This document shows, piece after piece, positions 1 through 10,289 of a stretch of DNA of 64,000 nucleotides (its first letter is position 1; each line of letters opens with the position of its first letter). Source of the stretch: Closterium sp. Naga37s-1 (lineage: Eukaryota > Streptophyta > Zygnematophyceae > Desmidiales > Closteriaceae); the NCBI GenBank assembly GCA_947471745.1, contig CANJKZ010000774.1:806001-870000 (forward strand). The letters are read 5' to 3'. The notes under the pieces were generated by a model. It made no database searches. It saw only the letters and a program-made list of their open reading frames with translations, and was not told the DNA's origin. A program made the translations under genes and the position numbers.

Positions 1-131
1 TCACTGTCTTCCCCTTGCAGCGCAAGGCGGACGTCAGCGGTGTTTTGATCCCCTGGATCCGTGCTACTCGTCACCAGCTGCGCGAGGTGTTCAGTCGGGA
101 CTTCCCAGTCCTGCGTCTGCACTCTGAGAGG
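1..131 (+). mobile_element. Ty1/copia integrase fragment
   Basis: The first ~131 bases read on the plus strand as a short stretch of copia integrase core, closely resembling the integrase of element B, which lies on the minus strand near 5.0 kb. At ~131 it abuts antisense reverse-transcriptase sequence of element A, so the two pieces have opposite orientation. It is a broken fragment cut by the window edge. The parent element cannot be determined from here. Confidence 0.7.
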
Positions 132-1794
132 GTACGTAAGGTCAGGTCGTGTGCACGTTATCAGGTAAAAAAGGCAACCCACAAGCTCTGGGTACGGACC
201 ACTCGGCTCTACGGACTCGTCCGAAGGTGGAGCTGAGAGCGAGTGGCCGGTAGACAGAGGAGTGGGCTGTGGCGAGGAGAACTGGAAGCCGAAGCGCTGA
301 AGGACCTGGTGCACCATGTGTGACTGAGTCAGGGTGATGGTGCGCCGTGCTCTGTCCCGGGTGATCTGCAAGCCAAGATAGCTACGCAGCTCCCCCAGGT
401 CAGTGCAGGTGTGTCTCTCCTGCAGCTCCGCCTTCACTAGGGCCAGCACCTCAGTGTCAGCAGTAGCAAAAACCAATTCGTCGACATACACGAGAACGTA
501 GAACGACGGCAGGGCAGTGTCGGTGCGTAGAAACAGCGATGGGTCAGCAGAGGAAGGAGCAAACCCAAGAGCCGCAAGTGTAGTCCTCAGTGTGTCGTGC
601 CACTTTGGGGAGCCTGGCGGAGACCGTAGACTGGCCGCCGGAGGCTCCACTGGGTACCCGAAGGAAACGGCCCAGTGAAGCCAGGTGGGCGGCGCAGCCA
701 GATCTCCTCGTGAAGGCTGCCCTGCAAGAAAGCTGTGGAGAAGTCAAGGGAGTGCAGCTCGTAGTCACGCTGTGCTGCAACGTGCAGCAGCACCTGAAGA
801 GTAGTCATCTTCGGGGTGGGGGAGAAGTTATGGAAAAATTCGACCCCCTGTCGCTGTCTGAAGCCTCGAGCAACGTAATGCGCCTTGAAGGCAGGCGGAG
901 AACCCGGCGGCCGCTTCATTCTGAAAATCCACATGCCATCGACTATGTTCACCCCAGGAGGAGGAACCTCGTCGACGTAGGTGCCTGTGGACTTCCAGGA
1001 AGCCATCTCTACCTCCATGGCTGTCTGCCACTGAGAGGAGTACTCACCCGCGATCACCTCAGCTAAGAGCGCCGGGTAGGGATGTCAAGTGTATCCGGGT
1101 CTCCCTCAGGGCAAAGCAGCATGGATGCGAAACAAGGTAAAGCGGCCGCAAGACACTCAAGCTCAAACTGCCTATCCTCATGGATGTCACTGCTAAGGGC
1201 TGGCTCACCCCCGATGGACGGAGGACAGACAGACTCAGACTCAGTAACAAGACTCGCGACGTAGTCGAGTCGACTCCTAGCTGCAAAGTCGACTAGCTCA
1301 GTGACTAGGGAAAATGCTGCAGTAGACTCAAGGTCAGGGTCAGTGACGTCAGTAGCAAGGAGACGAGTGACAGTAGGACTGGCAGCACGAGTAAGGTCGG
1401 ACTTAGGGTCAGGAACATTCGGAAGAGAGGACGCGGGACGCTCAGGCAGGACAACACGCAGTGGAACAGAGGAAAGACAAAGTGCCATACCGTGAGTGCC
1501 TGGGACAGCAGGAGGACGAGGACGGGCAACACGACGAGCACGAACAGGTTTGGAAGCACGATTCGCAGGCTTACGACGCTCAGTCAAGGACTCAGTCACC
1601 TCAGTGTGCGGTGCAGGAGCAGGTAGCGAGGAGCCAGGCAGTAGCTGTGGCGGAGACTGGTCTATCGGTGAACACAGGAGGGGTGGAGTAAGGCCAGTGG
1701 AAGACGGGAGACTAAGAACCTGGCGAAGGACCAAGTCAGGCGGCGGCAGGGACGACTGTGGCTGCGGGTAGAAAAACAGTCGGCGCGGGGCAAA

Positions 1795-2580
1795 ACCAGT
1801 AGCTCCAGCTCCACCAGCACCAGCAGCACCAGCACCTCCAGTACCAGCAGCTCTAGCGCCTCCAGTACCTCCAGTACCTCCAGCTCCAGCGCCTCCAGGA
1901 CCAGCAGTACCTCCAGCACCTCTAGTGCCAGCAGCTCCAGTCGCACCTCCAGCACCTCCAGCATCAGCAGCACCACCTGCTTTGACAGCTCCAGCACCTC
2001 CAGCACCAGCAGTACCTCCAGTACCTCCACTGCCAGCAACTCCAGTAGCACCTCCAGCACGAACAGCACCACCAGCTCCGGCAGCTCCAGCACCTCTAGT
2101 ACGAGCACCTCCAGGACCAGCAGCTCCAGCACCTCCAGTACCTCCAGCTCCAGCGCCTCCAGCACGAGCAGCACCAGCACCTCCAGTGCCAGCAGCTCCA
2201 ATAGCACCTTCAGCACGAGCAGCACCACCAGCTCCAGCAGCAGCACCTGCTCCGGCAGCTCCAGCACGTCCAGCACCAACAGTACCTCCAGTACCTCCAC
2301 TGCCAGCACCTGCTGCTGCTGCTGCTGCTGGCGCTGACCACCACCGGAGCTGACCCTCTGCGCAGCGCCACCCCGACCAGCTCCACCTCCTCCGCCGCCT
2401 CCTCCTCCACCGCCGCCACCTCCGCTCCCTCCGCCACCGCCGCTGCCTCCTGCGCCTCCACTGCCGCCACCTACACCTCCACCCCCGCCACCACTCCCAC
2501 CGCCACCCCCACCTCCTCCACTACCTCCACCGCCGCCTCCACCGCCCCCGCTAGCTCCTCCAGCGCCCCTGCCCCCCTTG
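1795..2580. repeat. Low-complexity CAGCTCCAGCACCTC tract
   Basis: Imperfect CAGCTCCAGCACCTC-type and CCGCCACC-type repeats that correspond on the minus strand to the glycine-rich tail of gag and the alanine/glycine-rich linker before reverse transcriptase in element A. Equivalent tracts lie at 12830-13440 (element F), 48300-48900 (element D) and 58400-59090 (element E). Confidence 0.75.
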
Positions 2581-3679
2581 CCCCTGCCAGGGCGGCGTCT
2601 CCCGCTAGGGGTAGACGCTGCCCCAACCGACTCCAAACCAGCGAGGTCGGCCGCAGCAGCAGAGGCAACAGAGGGCAAAAGAGGGGAGGGGGAACACCCC
2701 TCAAAGATGGGGGTGCGAGGGTCACCACGAGAGGCTCCTACAGCGACGATGCTCTTTTCTGCTGCTAGGAGGGCCTTCTCGAGGAGGTCAACGGTGAGAG
2801 TGGTGGGACAAACCGAGAGGAAGTGGTCCCTGACTACGCGAAGGGAGTCAGGGAGACGGGTGACTATGTAGTAGAGGGTGATGTACATGGGGGGGGGGTT
2901 CTTGGCGCAGAACTCAGCAGGAAGCGCAGCGCGGTAGCGAGTGTCACTAGAGCGGAGGTGCGTAATGAGGTCAGCGACTGTGGGAAAGGCAGCAAGGTCA
3001 GGGAAGAGGTACGGTAGCATGAGGCGGCTCAGTGCAGCAGTGGCAGGGGAGGAGTAGCGTGCAACTACAGCGTCGTACAAGGTCTGAGCACTCTTGTACT
3101 GGCTAAAGTGCGCACGCTCAGAGGTAGGGAGGTGGCGACGCACAGCAAGACGTGCAGCAGCATCGCGCGTGGCCCACTGTGAGCGAACGGTGGCGTCAGC
3201 ATCAGCAGCGGGGGCAGGAGAGGCACCAGAAGTGAGGTCAAAGAGGGAGAGGCCGTCTGCTCTGTCGCACTGTAAGAAAAGCTGCAGGTCATCTATCCAG
3301 ACGTCAAAGTCAATGGCTCGACCCTCAGCGTCAAAAGCGAGGACACTAGGGGTAGCCATGACAGCAGTAGACTAGCAGTGCAAACAGTAGGGCGAGGGCA
3401 GTGCTGTGAGAGAGGCGCTGCTCTTACCGGACAGGGCGGTTCGGGCGGCTCGGCTGCAGGGCGGCTCGGCGGCTCGGCGGCTCGGCGGCTGGGCGGCTCG
3501 GCGGCGGGGCGGCTCGGCTGCTGGGCGGCTCGGCTGCGGACAGGGCGGCTCGGCGGCTGGGCGGCTCGGCGGCTCGGCTGCTGGGCGGCTCGGCTGCTGG
3601 GCGGCTTGGCTGCTGGGCGGCTCGGCGGGGCCGCTGAGAGGGCGGCGTCCGGGGCCGCTGGGAGGAGGCGGCGGGGCCG

Positions 3680-4110
3680 CAAAGGTAAGTGGCGGGGCCG
3701 CGGAGGTAGGTGGCGGGGCCGCGAAGGTAGGTGGCGGGGCCGCGAAGGTAGGTGGCGGGGCCGCACAGGTAGGTGGCGGGGCCGCGGAGGTAGGTGGCGG
3801 GGCCGCACAGTGAGGTGGCGGGGCCGCGAAGGTAGGTGGCGGGGCCGCACAGGTAGGTGGCGGGGCCGCGGAGGTAGGTGGCGGGGCCGCACAGTGAGGT
3901 GGCGGGGCCGCGAAGGTAGGTGGCGGGGCCGCACAGGTAGGTGGCGGGGCCGCGGAGGTAGGTGGCGGGGCCGCACAGTGAGGTGGCGGGGCCGCGAAGG
4001 TAGGTGGCGGGGCCACACAGGTAGGTGGCGGGGCCGCACAGGTAGGTGGCGGGGCCGCGGAGGTAGGTGGCGGGGCCGCGGAGGTAGGTGGCGATGGGCG
4101 CGACGGGCGC
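3680..4110. repeat. 21-bp tandem array in copia leader
   Basis: Tandem ~21-bp units of the type GTAGGTGGCGGGGCCGCGAA, with a higher-order period of about four units distinguished by GAAG, CACAG, GGAG and CAGTGAG variants. The array fills the untranslated leader between the 5' LTR and gag of element A. Because 21 is a multiple of 3, it gives long spurious open frames on both strands. Confidence 0.85.
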
Positions 4111-4249
4111 GACGGGCGCGTAGGGCGCGACGGGCCGAAAGGGCGGCGCGACTCGGGCCGGCGCAAAACGCGCTCCGGGCAGGAAAAAAAAAAAATTCGT
4201 GGTGGTGGGCCCTAGGAATCGTTCCCATTAGGGAACCTGCTCGATACCA

Positions 4250-4373
4250 TGAGAAGAAACGAGGAATGAATGACTAAGGAAAAGTTGGGTACAAAATGTA
4301 AACCCTAGAAAACTGTACCCCATATGTGCTACCCCACTATAGCCTACAGTAGCTATGTCATATAAATCTGACA
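4250..4373 (-). repeat. 5' LTR of copia element A
   Basis: A 124-bp LTR, TG...CA on the minus strand, nearly identical to the 125-bp LTRs of element D. The primer-binding site (TGGTATCGAGCAGG on the minus strand) lies immediately to its left, which makes this the 5' LTR. No partner LTR is in the window. Confidence 0.85.
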
Positions 4374-6465
4374 TGGGTCTACCTGAGACACACCTGAGGG
4401 ACCAGGACCCTGTGGGGGGAGGGGGTCTACCGGGGGGGGGGAGGACTGGTACCAAGAAAAGAGGCGCTAGGGGGGCCAGGTGGGACGCGTGCGGGTGTAG
4501 CCTGTAGAAACAGACAGACTCGACAAAGGTGACGTCCTGAGAGGAGAAGAATCGACGCTTGCGCAAGTGATAGAACTGCCATAGCGTGGCGTCGGTGGGG
4601 AAGCCAAGGAAGACGCAACGGAGAGTGCGAGAGGAGAGCGCGCCCCAGACCCGAATCACCGACGCATCGCCAACCTTCCCCGTCCACCGGAGGGTGGGCA
4701 AGGTCTCTGGCACAGAGACACGGGGCCAGAGGTTGAGCTGATGCGCTGCGTATCGGACCGCAAACGGCCACAGAAAATGGGGAGTAGCTGCATGGATCAT
4801 GGAGGTACGAGCAACCTCCATGATCAAGCCAATGCGACGCTCAGCAATCCCATTTTGCTGAGGAGAGGCCTGAAGCGTGAACGACTGGTGGATGCCCTCG
4901 TCTCGACAGAAATCCGCAAGGAGGTCAGAAGAGAACTCACCACCCCTGTCAGAGTGCAGACGCAGGACTGGGAAGTCCCGACTGAACCGCTCGTGCAGCT
5001 GGCGACGAGTAACACGGATCCTGGGGATCAAAACACCGCTGACGTCCGCCTTGCACCGCAAGGGGAAGACAGTGGTGTAACGTGTGTAGTCGTCAACAAC
5101 CAGCAGGAAGTAGCGCTCCTGGTCCGTTCCACCAACGGGGGCCAGGCCCCAAACGTCCATGTGGAGAGTCTGGAGAGGAGCAGTGGTCAAAGGAAACTCA
5201 GAGGAGTGAGGAGCGGCGTGCTGCCGCCCCTCGACGCAGGGAAGGCACCGGCGGGGCAGGCGAGCGCGAGAGGGAGGGCAGGGACCTGGGAAGGCCAGAG
5301 ACAAGGAGATGGGAGTGCATGCTGTGGAGACGCGGCATGGAGCGGTGACCGAGGCGGTGGTGCCAGAGGAGAGTCTGGTGGGAGAGTACCCGACACTAGC
5401 AAGACGCTTCAAGTTGACCAGACGCAGACACCTGACTCGACGCAGCCACCTGACCTGCCTCAGCCACCTGTGCAAACGTAGTGGTCAGTGTGTACAGACT
5501 AGACCCAGGCCGTCGAGTGAACATAGTAAGGTGACGGCAAGTCCGAGAGCACGTACAGATCGCCACACACTGCCCTCCAGGAATAAAGGCATCAACCCAG
5601 ACATCCTGAATGGCAGTGTTGCTCACCAAGTTCGTCGAAAACGTGGGGAGGTGGAGACCTGACAGAGAACCGGAGGGGACTGCTGGAAACGGGAGGACAG
5701 TGGAGGCTCGTGCGACTACTGGGCCACCAGTGGGGTCAGCCAATGAGACTGGTACCGGTGCAGCAAGTGGTGTGAGTGTGGTGCAGTCGCGAAAGAAGCA
5801 ACGTGATGCGCCTGAGTCAAGTGTGAAAGTGTGCAAGGCCTCAGCAGAGGAAGGACCTGTGGCAGGAGACGCACGAGCACCTAAAGCTGCAGCAGACTCA
5901 CTAGCACCTAGTGCGGTAGCAGACTCACTAGCACCTAGTGCGGCAGCAGACTCACTAGCACCTAGTGCGGCAGCAGACTCACTAGCAACTAGTGCGGCAA
6001 CAGACGTACTAGCACCTAGTGCAGCAGCCTCGACAGAACCAGTGACACATCGCTGAGGAACCAACTCACTAAGCACTTGCGGGGAGAAGGTCTCCTGCTG
6101 ACTCTGCTGCCGCCTTCTGCGCAGTACGTAGAAAGCCAAAGCCTCCACCACCTGGACGGGCTCGCTGAAGAACCCACTCGCGAAGCTGCTGAGGGGTGGG
6201 GTCGTCCGGGAGAGGCAGTGACCGCCGCTGTCCACCCCTAGCCGGTGCAACTGCCGTGATAGTGGCCATGACAGGCAGTGAAGGTCAGTAGTAGGTCCAG
6301 CACCTCCAGCACCAGCATCACCTCCAGTACTCCCAGCCGCACCTCCACCAGCAACGGCAGTAGCATGAGCAGCAGCAGCAGTAGTAGCAGCAGGGCGGCT
6401 CGGTGGGGCTGGGCGGCGGCTCCTCCAGCACTCCCAGCAGCACCTCCACCAGCAACAGCAGTAGC

Positions 6466-6500
<35 letters not shown>

Positions 6501-6639
6501 GGCAGCTCGGGCTGGGCGGGGCGGCTCGGGCTGGGCGGCGCGGCTCGGCCTGGGCAGTGCTGCTCAGTAGGGCACAGTGCAGTAGTAGCAGTGTGTGTAG
6601 CAGCATCGCGCTGGGCAGCAAGGCGCGCTGGTTTTTTTC

Positions 6640-6693
6640 TATTATTATTATTATTATTATTATTAATACTATTATTATTATTATTATTATTAT

Positions 6694-6738
<45 letters not shown>

Positions 6739-6745
6739 TATTATT
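6640..6745. repeat. (TTA)n microsatellite
   Basis: About 106 bp of ATT/TTA trinucleotide repeat with a few AAT-phase switches, lying in the leader of copia element B between GC-rich tandem sequence on both sides. It is the most AT-rich patch of the left third of the window. Confidence 0.9.
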
Positions 6746-7237
6746 TAGGGTTGCAGGGCGCGCTGGCGCGCTTAGCAGCGGGGCGCGCTGGCGTGCTTAG
6801 CAGCAGGGCGCGTTGGCGCGCTGGGCTGCGGGGCGCGCTGGCGCGTTTAGGGTTGCGAGGCGCGTTGGGCTGCGGGGCTGCTCGCGGGCAGAAGGGGCGC
6901 GCAGGGCAAGGGCTGCTCGCGGGCAGCAAGGGCGCTCGGGGCAGGGGCTGCTCGTAGGCAGCAGTGGCGCGTGGGGCAGGGGCTGCTCGCGGGCAGCAGG
7001 GGCGCACGGGGCAGGGGCTGCTAGCGGGCAGCAGGGGCGCACGGGGCAGGAGCTGCTCGTGGGCAGCAGGGGCGCGCGTGACAGCAGGGCAGCGCGCTAG
7101 GGCAGGCAGTGCGAGTAGCTGCAGGGCAGCGTGACACTGTGCGAGAGGGCCGGACAGCGCAAGGGCGCTTCGGGCAGGAACTAGCGGAACGATCGGTGGG
7201 CCCTAAAAAACTAACAGGTTTCCTGCTCTGAATACCA

Positions 7238-7367
7238 TGTCAGAATCAACTGTGCAGGAATGAATGAAATATGAATGAGTTGGGTACAAGTACTAATCCT
7301 AAAGTGTTGTACCCCTTGTAGGCTAACCCACTATAGCCTAAAGAAAACACAAACATATAGTTTGACA
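7238..7367 (-). repeat. 5' LTR of copia element B
   Basis: About 130 bp, starting TGTCAAACTATATG and ending in CA on the minus strand. It shares the core CTATAGTGGG and GTACAACA boxes with the other copia LTRs here. A primer-binding-site match (TGGTATTCAGAGCAGG) adjoins it on the left. Confidence 0.7.
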
Positions 7368-7422
7368 CTACTGACACCCCCCCACACTGGGAGGCCCAAG
7401 ACTGAGCACAGCGGCAACGACC
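7368..7422. other. Unassigned spacer between copia B and pogo
   Basis: A 55-bp stretch between the outer edge of copia B's 5' LTR and the TA at which the pogo-like element begins. It contains CCCCCCCACACTGGG, which resembles the polypurine-tract-adjacent sequence of the copia family read in reverse. Nothing else is recognisable. Confidence 0.4.
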
Positions 7423-7687
7423 TATCGTATGGCCCCGGATATAGGCGCCGTCCGATTAAGAGCGCCGGCGCTTTTATCTGGAGCATGGCGCTTATGGCCG
7501 GAACTCGATTATAAGCGCCCCCCCTCTAGAGGGTGTAATTATAAGCACACCCCTTTCACGTTGTGGAGGTTTCATTACGAAATACGGTATGAACAATTAA
7601 CACTAAACATGAACATGATAGATTTATAGACACTAACACTGACACTAAACTAGAAATTGCTAAGTTTAGCATTTCTACCTAGAAAAT

Positions 7688-9927
7688 CTACTCCTCGTCG
7701 GATTCGGGCTCCTGGCAGTTGTTGCCAAAGAAGCCATCGGCGATGATGGAATCATTGACGTCCACCTCCGCGGTCAGCTGGCTCCGCCTGTGCGCCATGA
7801 CGAGGCCGTCCGCACTGCCGTCAAGTGCGTTGCTGATGCCACAGGTGAGGAAGGCGCGCTTGATGAGGTCCGCGGGCACTGCTTTCCAGGCCCGTGAGAT
7901 CCACCTCACGACCACCTCTGGGGGTGGCTTCTTCAAGTTCCCTGTACCAGCAAAATCACACAACATTTAGTTAGCGCAACAAAAGGGGGGACAATCATCT
8001 ACGGTAAGATAGGGACTCGCGTGCCTATCATACCTGCTCTGGTTAGCTTTTCTTAGCCTTCTTCCTGAAACCACTTCTCATACTGCTGGCGGACGATCGC
8101 CTTAAAGCTCTTGTTGATGCAGACGTCCAGGGGCTGTATCTCCGCCGTGCACCCAGACGGGATGATCGCCGGCACGCAGTTGAGCTCGCGAAAATTCTCC
8201 TTCACCCCCTCAGTGAGGTGACCGCGGTACGAGTCCAGTACGACCATCGAGCTCCGCGCATGCCTCCCGAACCCAGGCTTTAAAAAAGGCTTGACGCACT
8301 CCTCAAGCCATCGTATGACGCCGTTGGCGTCCATCCAGCCGTTATCGTGACACGCCACGACCACATCTGCATAACAAACAAGCTTCTGTAAGTCTCTTTA
8401 AAACCGGCGAGGTGAAAAGCATACAAACAGGAATCATGACTGACCCGGTGGGAACACCCCTTTCGGCACGGTCTTCCGCTTGAAAAAAACCCACGGCTTC
8501 AGCTTCATCCCGTCCGCCGTGCACGCCAACATCACGGTCACGCGCTCCTTTTGGTACCCCGCACTCCTGATGGGCACCGAACGAACACCGGTTTGATCGA
8601 CGGTAGTGGTGGCGGGCATCTCCAGCCATAGCGGCGTCTGGTCGGCGTTGATAATCCACGTCGTCTTGATGTCGCGCTCCCGACGCTTGTCACGGACGAA
8701 TTGCCAGAACTTCTTGCACTGCTCCGCGACATCTGCGGTTGAGCACAGTTACGGTTAGTGAGTAACAAGTGCATAGACATGGCATAGAGAATAAAAATGA
8801 TTCTTACGGGCGGCGGTTTTCTGGGCGACCTTCGTCTTCATTCGCACGCTGAGATTCCACCGCCGACGGAACCATTCTGACCACCGTTGGCTCCCTTTCC
8901 ACTTCACGAGGGGGTAGAGAATCTTCATGAACTCCCGGGACCACTCCTGCAGGCGGCCGACGGACACCGCAGTTCCCTTGCGTCGCCAGTCGAGCAGTCG
9001 CTCATACACCTTGATCTCCATCGGGCGGTACCACGACGCCCTGCCGCGACCGTGCATGCGGCACCTGGCAGAGTGGGCTTCCTTGAGGAAATCAGCGGCA
9101 CGCTTCCAGTTGGCGAGGCACTTGCGGTGGATGCCACTCTCGCGAGCCAGAGCGCGCACCGACACCGCCACATCCAGCTGCGCGACCCACTTCAACTTCT
9201 CGGTGGCAGTATAGGCCTGGCGCTTGTGGTCGTTGGGCTTGTGCCTGGGAGAGGGGGGGCGAGAATCACGGTTCTGTGAAGAAGGGTGAGGTCGCTTTCG
9301 ATTACGTGGAGGATAAGTTGGTATCGGGAGTTTCTCGGGGAGGCCATCGCGTGACCAGTATTCGACGCCGTCGTCGTCGTCACCGCCCGGCGCACCCTTG
9401 GGAAACACATCCTCAGCAGTGCCGGCCTCAGTAGCAGCCTCGGTGTCGGCCTCAGTGCCACCCTCGGCGCCGGCGTCGCCCTCAGCACGCCAATCTTCCT
9501 CGGCGTCTTGCACGTCGTCGTCAGTGCCGACTGCAGATTCGTCCCATGTAAAATCTTCTGGCTGGCCCCAACGTGGTGCTGGCGCTGGAGCGGGTACGTC
9601 AACATCGGGGCCCTTGTCATAATCCGGTTCCGACAGATACGCGTCGAACGCCGATGGGAGCAGGAGCGTGAGCACGGGGTGGTTGTCGATGTGAGGGGCC
9701 ACCGGACATGGAGGAGACGGAGAAACAGGAGGAGTAGGGGGAGTCGGAGGCACTGGAGGAGCCGGAGGAGCAGGCGGCGCAGGAGGCGCAGGAGGCGCAG
9801 GAGGCTGTGGTGGCTCTAGAGGGTCTGGAGGTATGCGGCTATACCACCCGTCAGCTGTAGCACGGTACGCGGGCCTGCTGGAAGATTTTTTCTTGAAGAG
9901 AAAATGAGTGCCTGTGAATTCCGCCAT
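7688..9927 (-). CDS. pogo-like transposase, four exons, one in-frame stop
   Basis: Cut-and-paste transposase that binds the element's termini and excises and inserts it at TA. Inferred exons are 9927-8808, 8732-8445, 8366-8034 and 7941-7688, all separated by phase-1 introns with GT-AG ends; a CTAAC branch-point-like motif is visible in intron 1. The first ATG in good context is at 9927. Domains: a proline-rich and acidic N-terminus (1-200), a helix-turn-helix (about 236-285), a CENPB-type DNA-binding domain ending EWFRRRWNLSVR (about 300-362), and a DDE core with D404 (INADQT), D514 (VVLDSYRGH) and D550 (QPLDVCINK), a DD35D spacing. An in-frame TAA at 8053-8055 falls after the core at codon 574. 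The frame then continues as EKLTRAG, joined to GNLKKPP in exon 4, which is typical of the family tail. The product is therefore 573 aa instead of 664, either inactive or C-terminally truncated. Confidence 0.82.
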
Positions 9928-10159
9928 GGCTTCCGCAGCCAGGCGGGCGAGAACAAGAAGACTGAATAAAAAACTGCAACCCTGGGTGTTGAAATGGGAG
10001 ATTGAAGGGGACCCCTTTTGGTTTCCGGCTCGGGGTCCTCGTCGATGAGAGACGAGTACACCCCTGCCCCAACCCGCAGAGGAGGGTTGGGGGCACCATC
10101 CATGCTGCGCTGGCACGGCAGATTCCATCACGTTCTGGATGGTTCTGCCGAGATGCTCC

Positions 10160-10289
10160 TGTTAGAATGTGAGCGAATGAATGACTGAACTAGAAGGCAG
10201 GTGGGTACAAGTAGGAAACCTAAAACTGTTGTACCCTATAAGAACTACCCCACTACAGCCTAAACAGACTATAGCATATAAGTTTGACA
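10160..10289 (-). repeat. 3' LTR of copia F
   Basis: A 130-bp LTR, TG...CA. The polypurine tract is at its right (GGGGGTG on the minus strand). It is flanked on the left by the target duplication GCTCC and differs from its partner at 3 positions. Confidence 0.9.

Larger units (their letters stand above)
132..4373 (-). mobile_element. Ty1/copia element A, partial
   Basis: Minus-strand copia fossil. From its 5' end (right) it shows a 5' LTR (4250-4373), a primer-binding site just inside it, a GC-rich leader (~3376-4249), a gag region with a glycine-rich tail (~2400-3359), a low-complexity linker, and a reverse-transcriptase region (~132-1734). Gag and RT closely match those of elements D and E, so it is the same family. 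It is broken, with several breaks, and its 3' end is not in the window. It lies inside the linker region of element B: the bases right of its LTR (from 4374) continue copia sequence of B. Confidence 0.85.
4374..7367 (-). mobile_element. Ty1/copia element B, partial
   Basis: Minus-strand copia fossil of a different subfamily from A. It keeps a 5' LTR (7238-7367), a primer-binding site to its left, a repetitive leader (~6280-7200), traces of gag and protease (~5500-6270), and integrase (~4470-5475). Element A is inserted at its left end at 4374. No 3' LTR is seen in the window. It is broken, with several breaks, and looks older than A, which interrupts it. Confidence 0.8.

Noticed and set aside
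3293-4277. Long frames on both strands with RPRHLP and WRGRGGR repeats
   Set aside because: Product of the 21-bp tandem array in a copia leader. There is no non-repetitive coding signal.
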